39,028 nt of DNA from JBHGAV01 sp041946685. GTDB taxonomy: Bacteria > Acidobacteriota > Terriglobia > Bryobacterales > Bryobacteraceae. The translations under genes and the position numbers were made by a program. The first letter of the stretch is position 1. Each line of letters opens with the position of its first letter. Below, one piece after another: positions 30,666 to 39,028 of the stretch. The notes under the pieces were generated by a model. The model saw nothing but the letters and a program-made list of their open reading frames with translations. It ran no database searches and was not told where the DNA came from. The stretch is taken from NCBI GenBank assembly GCA_041946685.1, contig JBHGAV010000041.1, forward strand, positions 1-39,028, written 5' to 3'.

Positions 30666-33346
30666 TAACGTTTCAGCCCCACGACGATGTACGGAGTCTG
30701 TATTTCGAGATCGGGATAGATGCGGCCGTTGCCGCGGCGATCGACGATCTCGATGAAGTACATCAGATCCCATTGAGGATCGATGAAGGAGGCCGGAATG
30801 CTCGCTGCGTACATGCCGGAGCGCGAGTCAAGGGTCATCTCCGCCGTCTGGTAATCCTCCTTCTGGTTGACGTGCCGATAGCGGAGACGAACCCACTTGA
30901 CCCCCTCAGGCGCCTTGACATTCACCCTGACCACGTAATCCTGGCCAGGAACGGCCACCGCCGATGGCGGCGCAATGGCCACCGTCGGCAGCCTCGGACT
31001 TGGGTCGCGCGACGGGATGCGGGCGGTCCTGGCGCCGGCAGGCGCGGTTGCTGTCTGGCGCTCGGCCAGCAGCTTCTCGAATTCCACCTCCAGCGCCTTC
31101 AACTCCTCCTTCCAATGATGGGGGAACCGCCTGCCGGACGGACCGAACCACATGTTCTCGCTATAGAAGTCGCCCGCGGCTTGGACCAGCTCGCGCCAGG
31201 CCTGAATCGCCTTGCGTTCACCGGCAATGGCCTCGTCAAACGCCCCCAGATCGCCCGCCTGCTTATACAGGTTGTAGTTGACGCCGGCGAGCTGGCGCCA
31301 GGAGTGATAGCGCGCCATGGCCGCGAGCATCTTCACGTCGGTGACAGTCGACTTGAACTCGTTGCTGCTCTCCTTCCCGCCCAGGGCCCGCTCCGCCGCT
31401 GCCACTTCCGCCAGGATGGCCTCCGAGGTCTCGGCGAACCACCGGCTGGTTTCCTCAGGACGGCGCATCGCCGTGTCTGTTCCCTCCAGGATGCTGGTGG
31501 CGGCTTCGCGCAGGTTCATGAACTGCTGGATGTCGCTGCCCTCCTCCTGCCCGGCGAATTCCGGAAGGCTTCCCAGGTGCATCATTTCCGGCCAGCCGGT
31601 CGTCGTGGGGAACATCCGGTATGGTACGCTGGCGGCGACAACCCTCGGCAGAACCCGGCTCGCGAGCTGCACCGCCTTCATCACGTGCGGCGCGGCCCCG
31701 GCGCCGAACCTGCGCAGGTATTCCTGCTCCCACACGTCGGATGCCGCCTGAGGGTTGTACATGAGCCGGCCCCACACGCGGTAAAACGCCCAGTATCGCT
31801 CGAACTCGTAATCGTAGTAACGGTAGCGGGGATTCAGACAGTCGCGCGGCTTCGCGTCGTGAGGCTCGCCGAGCATCTTGGTGGCAAGCATCTCGGTGAC
31901 CGCGAGGCCCTGGCCGTCGTACAGCCGTGCGCTGGTCGTCATCCGCCGCGCATATTCCGGGTCAGCCCACAGGAGTATGCGCTGCGTGCCTCCGTTCCAC
32001 AGTGTCCAGTTCATCCTGTAGGTCTGCGGGTATTCCAGGAGATCGGCGTAACTGTGCCGGGCGTCCATCTGGTTCTGCTTGTTGATGTGCGTTGGATGGT
32101 AGGGGAGGCCCATCTGCTCCATCCAGATTTTGGTGTCGAGCTGCACCGTGATGCCCTGCGACTGCGCGTCCTTGATCACCGACTTCGGGAGGCCCTTGGC
32201 GCGCAGCTCGAGCCGCACGTTCCGCTTGTTCTTGCTGAAGAAACCGAAGACCTCGTGCCAGAAAGGTTCAATCTCTGCCGGACGCAGCCCGGACTCGTTG
32301 TGCATGCGGAACTGCGTCGTCTCGATTTCGGGGAACGTCTCGTAGAACTTCTTCAGGGCCGCTACGGTATAGGGCACGAGGTTGTTGGTGTCCAAACCCC
32401 ATACGAGGCCCGGCACCGGCTTGGTTCCGTCCGATGCCCAGGGGTTGGCCCCGTCCTGTCCCTGCGCCTTTCCCCGATAGATGTGCTCCCAGAGGCCGGG
32501 CTTGATGAGGATTCCGCGTTCCGACGCGAGGCGGAATACCCTCTTCAGCGCCGCAAAGTTCCGCGCCTGCTGTTCGGCGGTGAGGCCCACGACGCGCACC
32601 TCCGGGAAACCCTCCACATCAAAGAAGTAGGGATAGATCGGCGTCATGTAGCCACCGTCTTCGTACCCGAACGTCAGGACCAGCCGGTTGATGCGATTCG
32701 CGGCAAACATGTCGAGATACCGCACCCAGAACTGCTCATCGTGGAGGCGGCTCTCGAAGTACGCCTGGTTCATCGTGAAGATGACCACGCCGCGTTCTTT
32801 CAGATAGGGAGCTTCGGAGGCGTCGCGGACGAACCGGAACGGGTCGCCGCCGCCGGGGGTCCAGGCTACGCGATCCGCAACGTCGAGCGCGGCGTACATC
32901 AAGCCGGTTCCGTCTGCGCCCGCCAAGACAATGGCAGGCATCCCCCGATAGCTCGCGCTTTTGCGGACCGTCAACGCTTCGGCGTCCCCCGGCACCGGCG
33001 CCTTCGCCGCCCTCAGGGCCTCGGCCGCAGGACCCTGTCCGAGTCCGAGGCCGGCGAGCACCACGAAATCCGAACTCTCAAGCTGGCCGTCTCCCTCCGA
33101 AACGGCGATGCCCTTGCTCCGCAGCGCCTCCGTGAACTTCCGGATGCCATACCGGCCGGCGGCATCCAGCGTGATGTCGGTGATTACCGCAACCCTCCTG
33201 ACGGCGCCGGCTGGTTTGGACACGGAGGGTTGAGCGCTCGCGTCCGAAAGCGCCTCGCTTGCGGCCTTGATGGCCAGGCCCGCGGCCAACAGAAGAGGAA
33301 GAAAGCCGAAAACGAACAGCTTGAACGTCCTCAAGGTACGATGCAT
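30665..33346 (-). CDS. large secreted glycoside-hydrolase-like protein (GH67/GH20-type)
   Basis: 893 residues from the ATG at 33346, ten bases after GGAGG. A signal peptide or anchor (LRTFKLFVFGFLPLLLAAGLAI) leads into a domain (about 40-150) like the alpha/beta N-domain found before GH20 and GH67 barrels (VLAGADGTGLMYAALDVADRV). The central part (about 180-560) fits a TIM barrel: FWVRYLDMFAANRINRLVLTF, GILIKPGLWEHIY, TTQFRMHNESGLRP, YPQTYRMNWTLWNGG. A helical region and a C-terminal beta domain (VPGQDYVVRVNVKAPEGVKWV) follow. Alpha-glucuronidase-like activity is possible, but catalytic acids cannot be fixed by eye. It is divergent from the GH9 gene, 77 bases apart, and precedes the permease. 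Confidence 0.68.
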   Translation of the reverse strand: MHRTLRTFKLFVFGFLPLLLAAGLAIKAASEALSDASAQPSVSKPAGAVRRVAVITDITLDAAGRYGIRKFTEALRSKGIAVSEGDGQLESSDFVVLAGLGLGQGPAAEALRAAKAPVPGDAEALTVRKSASYRGMPAIVLAGADGTGLMYAALDVADRVAWTPGGGDPFRFVRDASEAPYLKERGVVIFTMNQAYFESRLHDEQFWVRYLDMFAANRINRLVLTFGYEDGGYMTPIYPYFFDVEGFPEVRVVGLTAEQQARNFAALKRVFRLASERGILIKPGLWEHIYRGKAQGQDGANPWASDGTKPVPGLVWGLDTNNLVPYTVAALKKFYETFPEIETTQFRMHNESGLRPAEIEPFWHEVFGFFSKNKRNVRLELRAKGLPKSVIKDAQSQGITVQLDTKIWMEQMGLPYHPTHINKQNQMDARHSYADLLEYPQTYRMNWTLWNGGTQRILLWADPEYARRMTTSARLYDGQGLAVTEMLATKMLGEPHDAKPRDCLNPRYRYYDYEFERYWAFYRVWGRLMYNPQAASDVWEQEYLRRFGAGAAPHVMKAVQLASRVLPRVVAASVPYRMFPTTTGWPEMMHLGSLPEFAGQEEGSDIQQFMNLREAATSILEGTDTAMRRPEETSRWFAETSEAILAEVAAAERALGGKESSNEFKSTVTDVKMLAAMARYHSWRQLAGVNYNLYKQAGDLGAFDEAIAGERKAIQAWRELVQAAGDFYSENMWFGPSGRRFPHHWKEELKALEVEFEKLLAERQTATAPAGARTARIPSRDPSPRLPTVAIAPPSAVAVPGQDYVVRVNVKAPEGVKWVRLRYRHVNQKEDYQTAEMTLDSRSGMYAASIPASFIDPQWDLMYFIEIVDRRGNGRIYPDLEIQTPYIVVGLKR

Positions 33347-33423
33347 AGATTCGGGCGCCTCCAAGTCGTCGTTCCAGTCTCGCGCCGCAGATGCCGATGC
33401 GCAAGTGCTAATGTGTGGTTGTT
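33347..33423. promoter_or_regulatory. divergent promoter region of the two hydrolase genes
   Basis: This 77-base gap must contain both start regions. On the plus strand TGCTAATGT (33406-33414) is an extended -10-like element whose start would fall three bases before the ATG at 33424. Nothing clear is seen on the minus strand. Confidence 0.3.
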
Positions 33424-35955
33424 ATGCCTACCCGACCCCGACCGTTTCTGGTGATTGCCCTGCTTTTCGGCTTCTCACTGTCCGCCGCCGATTTTGTCAT
33501 GAAGGTGACCGACAACGGCTATCTGGACACCCAGGGCTTCAGCGTGATCCTGTATCACACCCCCTTCGATCGAACCTTCCTTGATCAGAAGACCACCGCC
33601 ATGGAGATGATTCTCCACGGGCACCGTATCGCCACCAACGGTGATATTCGCCTGCGTCCCACACCGGAACAATGGGACGAGGCGGCCGTATACAAGGATC
33701 GTCAGGCCGACAAGGAGACCGGACGCCTCAGCGCGCGGCTGAGCTACCCCGATTACCAACTGGATTACCGGCTGGAAGTGGTCCCGGAGCCGGGCGGCGT
33801 GCGGGTCAGCGTGCATCTTGACAAGCCGCTGCCGGAGAGACTCGCGGGCCGCGCCGGCTTCAACCTCGAGTTTCTCCCTTCGATATACATGGACAAGGTC
33901 TACATGGTCGACGGGGGCGCGGCGGGTGTGTTTCCGCGGACGCCGCGCGACCCGATGGTGAATGCTCCGCCTCCGCCCGGAGAGCCGAAGAGACTCCCCT
34001 ATCAGGAAGAATGGAACGAGCAGCGGGGCTACGCGCAACCGGCGCCCTTTGCTACCGGAAAGAGCATCACCCTGGCCGCGGACGACCGGCAGTACCGCGT
34101 CAAAGTGACTTCGGACAACGGCCCGCTGATGCTCTTTGACGGACGAAACCGGGCGCAGAACGGTTGGTTTGTTCTCCGCACCCTGATTCCCTCCGGCACG
34201 ACCGAAAACGCGGTGGTCTGGCACATTCGCCCGGACGTGATCCCGAATTGGACGCGGCCTCCCATGGTGGCTCACAGCCAGGTCGGCTATCCACCCGACT
34301 ATCCCAAGGTCGCCGTCATTGAACTCGATCCAAAGTACAACGCACCCAAAACGGCGAGAGTGTTGCGCCTCAGTGAAGACGGCGCCTACCGGCAGGTGTT
34401 CGAGGGCCCGCTCTCCGAACCCACGCCGTTCCTCCGTTACACTTACGCGAAGTTCGATTTCTCGGCGCTCAGAGAGCCCGGCATGTACGCGATCGAGTAC
34501 GCCGGCGAGCGAACCGAACTGTTCCCGATCGCCAAGGACGTGTACAGCAGGACCTGGCAGCCCAGCCTGGACACCTATCTGGCGACGGCCATGGATCACA
34601 TGGAAGTCCGCGAGGGTTACCGCCTGTGGCACGGGGTTTCCCATCTTGACGACGCGCGCCAGGCGCCTCCGAACCGCCAGCATTTCGACGGGTGGTCGAC
34701 CGGGGCGAATCTCGACTCGCCGTACAAGGGCGGCGAGCACATCCCCGGATTGAATGTCGGCGGATGGTATGACGCGGGCGACTTCGACATCCAGACCCGG
34801 AGCCAGTTCTCGGTCATCCAGGACCTGGCACTGGCCTACAGGGAATTTGGGCTGAAGTGGGACCAGCTTACGGTGGACTGGGAGGCCCGTTCGGTCGAGA
34901 TGCATCGTCCGGACGGGGTCCCGGACATATTGCAGCAGGTGAAGCACGGCGTTCTTCAGGTGCTGGCCCAGATCAAGGCCGTTGGGCATACCTTCCCCGC
35001 GATCAACGAGCCCACGCTGCGGCAGTACACCCACCTCGGCGACGGCGCATCGAAGACAGACGGCTTCATTTACTCGGAGAAGCTTGGCCCGAACCAGGTG
35101 GAGGGCAATTTCTCCGGAAAACCCGATGACCGCTGGGCTTTCACGACCAAGTCGGCGAGTATGCAGTATGGATCCGTGGCCACGCTGGCCGCGGCGGCCT
35201 CGGTGCTCAAGGGCTATGACGATGCGCTGGCCAAGGAGTGCCTGGAAACGGCGATCAAGGTGTGGGACGAGGAGCACTCCAATCCCACCCCCGCGCCGAG
35301 CCGCGGCGGGGGCCCCGCCGGAATGGCGTCCAACGATGAGTGGAACGCAGCCGTGCAACTGCTGATTGCCACAGGCGGCAGCGAGATCTACAAGAAGCGC
35401 GTGCTGGAGCTGTTTCCTTCCGTGGTGCCGCGGTTCGGCTTCGGCGGCTGGACGGCGGTGCACGTCCTGCCGTACATGGATGCAGCTTTCAAGAAGCAGG
35501 TCGAATCAGCCGTGCGGACTTACGTTGAGCAGCAGGACAAGGAACTGTCGGCCACACCGTTCGGGGTGCCGCCGAGCCGGGGCGGTTGGGGAGCCTCCAA
35601 CAGCGTGATCGACATGGGCCAGCGGATGTACTTCCTGCATAAGGCCTTTCCGGACATCGTGGGCAAGGAATACACGCTGCGCGCGGCGAACTACATCCTG
35701 GGCACGCATCCGGTTTCGAGCACATCCTACGTTTCGGGGGTCGGCACGAAATCGAAGCTGAAGGCTTACGGCAACAATCGCGCGGACAACTCATTCATCA
35801 CCGGCGGCGTCATCCCAGGGTATGTCGTGATCAGGCCGGACTTCCCGGAGTGCATCGACGACTTCGGCTTCCTCTGGTTTGAGCACGAGTACGTGATCAC
35901 CGTGGCCAGCCGCTGGATTCTGGCGGCCAACGCCGCCGACGCACTGGTCAGGTAG
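33424..35955 (+). CDS. secreted GH9 glycoside hydrolase with CelD-like N-domain
   Basis: 843 residues from the ATG at 33424 (GTG three codons earlier is possible). A signal peptide (RPFLVIALLFGFSLSAA) precedes a beta-rich region, then a CelD N-terminal immunoglobulin-like domain (about 280-375: VAHSQVGYPPDYPKVAV, LREPGMYAIEYAGERTE). The GH9 (alpha/alpha)6 barrel follows, with the nucleophilic-water aspartates in GGWYDAGDFDIQ, the substrate loop GTHPVSSTSYVSGVGTK, and near the C-terminus the acid-bearing segment WFEHEYVITVASRW. GH9 enzymes cleave beta-1,4-glucans or related glycosides. The loop sequence differs from the RPPH pattern of typical endoglucanases, so an exo-acting or glucosaminidase-like specificity is possible. 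It is convergent with the LOV phosphatase gene. Confidence 0.88.
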   Translation: MPTRPRPFLVIALLFGFSLSAADFVMKVTDNGYLDTQGFSVILYHTPFDRTFLDQKTTAMEMILHGHRIATNGDIRLRPTPEQWDEAAVYKDRQADKETGRLSARLSYPDYQLDYRLEVVPEPGGVRVSVHLDKPLPERLAGRAGFNLEFLPSIYMDKVYMVDGGAAGVFPRTPRDPMVNAPPPPGEPKRLPYQEEWNEQRGYAQPAPFATGKSITLAADDRQYRVKVTSDNGPLMLFDGRNRAQNGWFVLRTLIPSGTTENAVVWHIRPDVIPNWTRPPMVAHSQVGYPPDYPKVAVIELDPKYNAPKTARVLRLSEDGAYRQVFEGPLSEPTPFLRYTYAKFDFSALREPGMYAIEYAGERTELFPIAKDVYSRTWQPSLDTYLATAMDHMEVREGYRLWHGVSHLDDARQAPPNRQHFDGWSTGANLDSPYKGGEHIPGLNVGGWYDAGDFDIQTRSQFSVIQDLALAYREFGLKWDQLTVDWEARSVEMHRPDGVPDILQQVKHGVLQVLAQIKAVGHTFPAINEPTLRQYTHLGDGASKTDGFIYSEKLGPNQVEGNFSGKPDDRWAFTTKSASMQYGSVATLAAAASVLKGYDDALAKECLETAIKVWDEEHSNPTPAPSRGGGPAGMASNDEWNAAVQLLIATGGSEIYKKRVLELFPSVVPRFGFGGWTAVHVLPYMDAAFKKQVESAVRTYVEQQDKELSATPFGVPPSRGGWGASNSVIDMGQRMYFLHKAFPDIVGKEYTLRAANYILGTHPVSSTSYVSGVGTKSKLKAYGNNRADNSFITGGVIPGYVVIRPDFPECIDDFGFLWFEHEYVITVASRWILAANAADALVR

Positions 35956-35970
35956 ACGTGCGGTAGGCTC

Positions 35971-37215
35971 TCAGGGCTCGCATTCGATGGCGAGCATGGC
36001 CATGTCGTCGCCGGGCCGCGCGGGAGCGCACCAGTTCTCGACGCGCGATATCAATTCGCGCAGGCTCTCATCGAGCGGCCGGTCCCGCTCCTGGCCGCAG
36101 ACTTCCTGGAGCCTCGCTGCGCCGAACTCCTCGCCGGCGGCGTTCTCCGCCTCCGTGAGCCCGTCCGTGGCCAGGTACAGGCGGTCTCCCGGTTCAAGCT
36201 TCACTCCCCGCACCTCGTAGCCAGCATTCGGGAGGAGCCCCACCGGGATGCCGCTGGATTCGAGAACCTCCGGCGCCCGGCCGGGGCACACAAGGATCGG
36301 ACCCGGATGTCCGGCCGTTACGAATCGAAACTCGCGTGTCCGGGTGTCTATGACCCCGTAGACCATGGTGAAGTACTGGAGCGCCCGCGGCCCCATCCTG
36401 AAGTGCTTATTCAAACGCTCAACCACAACCGCGGGCGGCGCAACGCGATAGGCGCCGGGACTCTCAGGAGAAGCCTGATACAGGAAGGAACGATCGGCCA
36501 CCGGCGACAAGACGTGACTCAACGTCACCGAGAGCAGCGCCGCGGCGACGCCGTGCCCGGATACGTCCAGGATGTAAACTCCGACGTGGTGCTCGTCGAG
36601 TTGCAGCACGTTGAGGAAGTCTCCGGCCAGTTCCTGGCATGGGTGGAACTCCCACGCGAACCGGACGCCGGGGATCTCGGGCGGTTCGGCGGGGAGCAGG
36701 GAGCGCTGCACGGCTGCGGCCGCGTCGAGATCCTGTTTGAGACCGCGGTTGGCGGCCTCAAGTTGCTCGTTGGCCTGCTTCAGGGCGTCCTGCGCATTCC
36801 TCTCGGCCGTCACATCGGACTGCACGGCGATGAAATGGGTCACAAGGCCGGACGAATCGCGCACCGGCGTGATGGAGAGGCGGTTCCAAAAAGTGGTTCC
36901 ATCTTTGCGGCGATTCAGGAGCTGGACCGTGATTTCGCGTTGCTCGCGGAGCGCCGCTCGAAGCTGATCCAGGGTCGCCGCATCGGTTTCGGCCCCCTGA
37001 AGAAACCGGCAATTGCGGCCCATCACCTCATCCGCCGAGTACCCGGTGAGCCGCTCAAAGCCCGCGTTCACGTAGATCAAGGGGTTATCGGGCAAGCGGG
37101 CATCGGCGATTGCGATGCCCTCGGCGGCCACGGCCAGCGCTCGGTCTTTGAGTTGAAGCTGCGCCCTGAAGCGCCGGCGCTCCAGGCTTGTCGCGCGAGC
37201 CGCTCTTGATCCCAT
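35971..37215 (-). CDS. LOV-domain PP2C (SpoIIE-type) phosphatase, blue-light responsive
   Basis: 414 residues from the ATG at 37215; the frame is open 65 codons upstream but that part has no recognisable domain. Residues about 25-137 are a LOV photosensor: GRNCRFLQG (66-74) holds the flavin-adduct cysteine C69, with N101, N111 and Q132 at the FMN-contacting positions (NRRKDGTTFWN, IAVQSDVT). A coiled coil (about 138-172) leads to a SpoIIE/RsbU-like PP2C domain with metal-binding aspartates in AGDF (D199), DVSGHG (D217), ATDGLTE (D351) and PGDDMAML (D403). Such enzymes dephosphorylate anti-sigma antagonists. No partner anti-sigma or STAS gene is adjacent. It follows clpC by 100 bases in the same direction. 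Confidence 0.93.
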   Translation of the reverse strand: MGSRAARATSLERRRFRAQLQLKDRALAVAAEGIAIADARLPDNPLIYVNAGFERLTGYSADEVMGRNCRFLQGAETDAATLDQLRAALREQREITVQLLNRRKDGTTFWNRLSITPVRDSSGLVTHFIAVQSDVTAERNAQDALKQANEQLEAANRGLKQDLDAAAAVQRSLLPAEPPEIPGVRFAWEFHPCQELAGDFLNVLQLDEHHVGVYILDVSGHGVAAALLSVTLSHVLSPVADRSFLYQASPESPGAYRVAPPAVVVERLNKHFRMGPRALQYFTMVYGVIDTRTREFRFVTAGHPGPILVCPGRAPEVLESSGIPVGLLPNAGYEVRGVKLEPGDRLYLATDGLTEAENAAGEEFGAARLQEVCGQERDRPLDESLRELISRVENWCAPARPGDDMAMLAIECEP

Positions 37216-37242
37216 ATGGCCTATACGACCATTTAGCAGCCC

Positions 37243-37262
37243 AGCCGCGCAACCCGGCGGCT
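37243..37262 (-). other. hairpin in clpC-LOV gene gap
   Basis: AGCCGC and GCGGCT (6-bp arms at 37243-37248 and 37257-37262) with an 8-base loop, 28 bases before the LOV gene start. No U tract follows, so its role as a terminator for clpC is doubtful. Confidence 0.3.
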
Positions 37263-37315
37263 TGGCCCGGCATACTGCACGATTGACGCCCTGCTGTAAG
37301 GCAGGTCGGGCCGCC

Positions 37316-39028
37316 TCAGAATGTGTACAGCGGCGTGCCGGGCGAGGGCGGGGCGTCCTCGCCGCCGGCGCCGACCAGTTGCTCCTCGGCCTCCTTAATC
37401 GGGCGGACAAACAGGCCCGTGTCGCCCAGGTAGACCTCCAGGTCGGCCGGCCGCGGCAGCGAACCCTGGATCAGCGCCTCGCTGAGCGGGTCCTCGATGT
37501 ACTTCTGCAAGGCCCGGCGCAGCGGCCGCGCCCCGTAGCTGCGGTCGGCGCAGGTTTTCTCTAGGATGTACTTGGCGGCGTCCTCGGTGATCTGGAGCTT
37601 GATCTGCTTGCTGACCAGGTTCTGGTTGATCTGACCCACCAGCAGGTGGACGATCTTTAGCAGGTCGTCGTCGGTCAAGGAAGTAAACAGGATCACCTCG
37701 TCCAGCCGGTTCAGAAACTCGGGATTGAAGGCCCGCTTAACTTCACCCATCACCAGGTCCTCGACCTTGGTGGGGATGCCCTCCTTGGCCGGGGCCGAGA
37801 AGCCAAGCTGCGTGCGCTTCTCCAGGTGGCGCGCCCCCAGGTTGCTGGTCATGATGATGATCGTGTTCTTGAAGTCGATCGTGTTGCCGATGCCGTCGGT
37901 CAACTGGCCGTCCTCGAAGACCTGCAACAGAATGTTGTAGACGTCCGGGTGGGCCTTCTCAATCTCGTCGAGCAGGATGACCGAATACGGATTGCGCTTG
38001 ACGCGCTCGGTGAGCTGGCCGCCCTCCTCGTAACCCACGTAGCCGGGAGGCGAACCGATGAGCTTCGAGACCGAGTGCTTCTCCATGAACTCGGACATGT
38101 CGAAGCGGACCAGCGACTTCTCGCTGCCGAACAGGAACTCGGCCAGGGCGCGGGCGACCTCGGTCTTTCCGACGCCCGTGGGGCCCAGGAAGAGGAACGA
38201 TCCCGCGGGTCGCTTGGGGGACTTCAGGCCCGCGCGCGAACGGCGGATGGCCCGCGCCAGAGCGCCGATGGCCTTCTCCTGGCTGATCACGCGCTTGTGC
38301 AGTTCCTCCTCGATGCGGATGAGCTTGGCGACCTCCTCTTCCCGGATGGCGGTCATCGGAACACCGGTCCAGCGGGCCACCACGTCCTCGATATCGTCCT
38401 TGGTGACAACGCCCGTGGAGGTGTCGTCCAGGTTGTACTTCTCGCGCAGCTTGCGCAGGTTCTCGCGCTCCTTGCGCTCCTCGTCGGAGTAAAAGCGCGC
38501 CTTTTCGAACTCGTGGCCGGCGATGGCGTTCTCCATGCGGTGCACGATGAACTTGATGCGCTTCTGAATCTCGGCCACCTCGTCGGGCAGCGTAGTCTGG
38601 CGCAGCTTCACGCGGGCGCCGGCTTCGTCGATCAGGTCGATGGCCTTGTCCGGCAGGAAACGATCCGGGATAAAGCGGCTGGAGGTGTAGACCGAGCTCT
38701 CGATGGCCTCGTCGGTATAGGCCACGGCGTGGAACTTCTCGTAACGCTCCTTGATGCCGAACAACACCTTGATGGCGTCCGCCTCGGTGGGAGGCGAGAC
38801 CTTCACCGCCTGGAAGCGGCGCTCGAGCGAGCGGTCCTTCTCGATGGACTTACGATACTCGCCCGGTGTGGTGGCGCCGATGCACTGTACCTCTCCGCGC
38901 GACAGGGCGGGCTTAAGGATGTTGGCGGCGTCGAGCGACCCTTCGGCCGAGCCCGCGCCCACCAGGGTGTGCAGCTCGTCGATGAAGATGATGGCGTTCT
39001 GGTTCTCCATCAGCTCCTTCATGATGGT
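37316..39028 (-). CDS. clpC: ClpC ATPase, C-terminal part (cut by window edge)
   Basis: The reading frame continues past the right edge, so the N-domain and most of the first AAA ring are missing. The visible 570 residues begin just before the first-ring Walker B (AIIFIDELHTLVGAG), then sensor 1 (IGATTPGEYR), the middle region with a UVR motif (HEFEKARFYSDEERKERENL), and the complete second ring: Walker A GPTGVGKT, GYVGYEEGGQLTE pore loop, ILLDEIEKAHPD, the ClpP-docking tripeptide in TQLGFSAP, arginine finger FLNRLDE and YGARPLRRAL. The UVR motif identifies ClpC rather than ClpA or ClpB. It unfolds substrates for ClpP, often with adaptors. The gene after it encodes the LOV phosphatase. Confidence 0.95.
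   Translation of the reverse strand, partial: TIMKELMENQNAIIFIDELHTLVGAGSAEGSLDAANILKPALSRGEVQCIGATTPGEYRKSIEKDRSLERRFQAVKVSPPTEADAIKVLFGIKERYEKFHAVAYTDEAIESSVYTSSRFIPDRFLPDKAIDLIDEAGARVKLRQTTLPDEVAEIQKRIKFIVHRMENAIAGHEFEKARFYSDEERKERENLRKLREKYNLDDTSTGVVTKDDIEDVVARWTGVPMTAIREEEVAKLIRIEEELHKRVISQEKAIGALARAIRRSRAGLKSPKRPAGSFLFLGPTGVGKTEVARALAEFLFGSEKSLVRFDMSEFMEKHSVSKLIGSPPGYVGYEEGGQLTERVKRNPYSVILLDEIEKAHPDVYNILLQVFEDGQLTDGIGNTIDFKNTIIIMTSNLGARHLEKRTQLGFSAPAKEGIPTKVEDLVMGEVKRAFNPEFLNRLDEVILFTSLTDDDLLKIVHLLVGQINQNLVSKQIKLQITEDAAKYILEKTCADRSYGARPLRRALQKYIEDPLSEALIQGSLPRPADLEVYLGDTGLFVRPIKEAEEQLVGAGGEDAPPSPGTPLYTF

Noticed and set aside
30599..33454. 951-codon open frame on the plus strand opposite the large hydrolase-like gene
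   Set aside because: It is an antisense shadow typical of G+C-rich coding DNA. Its translation is rich in R, H, G and V without domains, whereas the minus strand has a signal peptide, ribosome site and recognisable fold.
33475..35463. 662-codon open frame on the minus strand opposite the GH9 gene
   Set aside because: The GH9 motifs on the plus strand are unambiguous; the antisense product has no plausible start site or domain.
37216..37410. 65-residue N-terminal extension of the LOV phosphatase
   Set aside because: It is R/A/P-rich, overlaps the clpC 3' end and has no domain; the LOV sensor begins after the ATG at 37215.

Overview
The window reads as a piece of a high-G+C Gram-negative bacterial chromosome, most likely an acidobacterium of the Bryobacterales/Solibacter type. 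This is inferred from family content (DUF1844, DUF1080, DUF5916, Tat-type DUF362 protein, polyol-permease MFS, GH9 with CelD-like N-domain, a small acidobacterial-type secreted protein) and from abundant exported proteins, an outer-membrane TolC protein and a homodimeric AceE. I saw no phage, insertion sequence or CRISPR array. Genes are tightly packed, and no stretch longer than 300 bases lacks a gene.

Layout. Positions 1-59 hold the 3' part of tRNA-Cys. 74-6451 (minus) carry a DUF362 protein, a small secreted protein, then an apparent dsbA-like / M28 peptidase / larA run, and a HIT-like secreted protein. 6473-7909 (plus) is an ArnT-like glycosyltransferase that shares a compact divergent promoter with the HIT gene. 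7931-11592 (minus) is an envelope-stress-like block: ECF sigma factor, membrane anti-sigma candidate, Spy/CpxP-like protein, a stand-alone ClpA/B/C-type AAA+ ring protein and a putative lipoprotein. 11844-14981 (plus) is a housekeeping run: DUF1844 protein, PhnP-like metallo-hydrolase, ribF, class II aldolase. It ends in a palindrome that also ends the convergent fabD-DUF1080 pair. Two tiny zinc-ribbon genes follow (16669-17149), the second with an overlapping six-codon leader ORF.

17177-24201 (minus) is the most unusual unit: a TolC-like outer-membrane protein, two tandem paralogous PhnD-like periplasmic binding proteins, a membrane sensor kinase and a receiver-kinase fusion. The last three genes are joined by 4-base start/stop overlaps, with no transporter permease, ATPase or DNA-binding regulator. 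It looks like a periplasmic sensing and signalling system. 24268-26967 is aceE. 27120-35955 is carbohydrate- and envelope-oriented: a DUF5916 outer-membrane-type protein, a polyol-type permease, a large GH67/GH20-like secreted protein and a GH9 glucanase. The right end holds a LOV-domain PP2C phosphatase, whose visible residues predict a blue-light-controlled enzyme, and the C-terminal part of clpC, cut by the window edge.

A recurring regulatory theme is a -10-like TATAAT/TAGAAT/TATACT box placed 4 to about 10 bases from a start codon without a Shine-Dalgarno sequence, which suggests leaderless or very short-leader transcripts. All functions are assigned by reading motifs; no database search was run.
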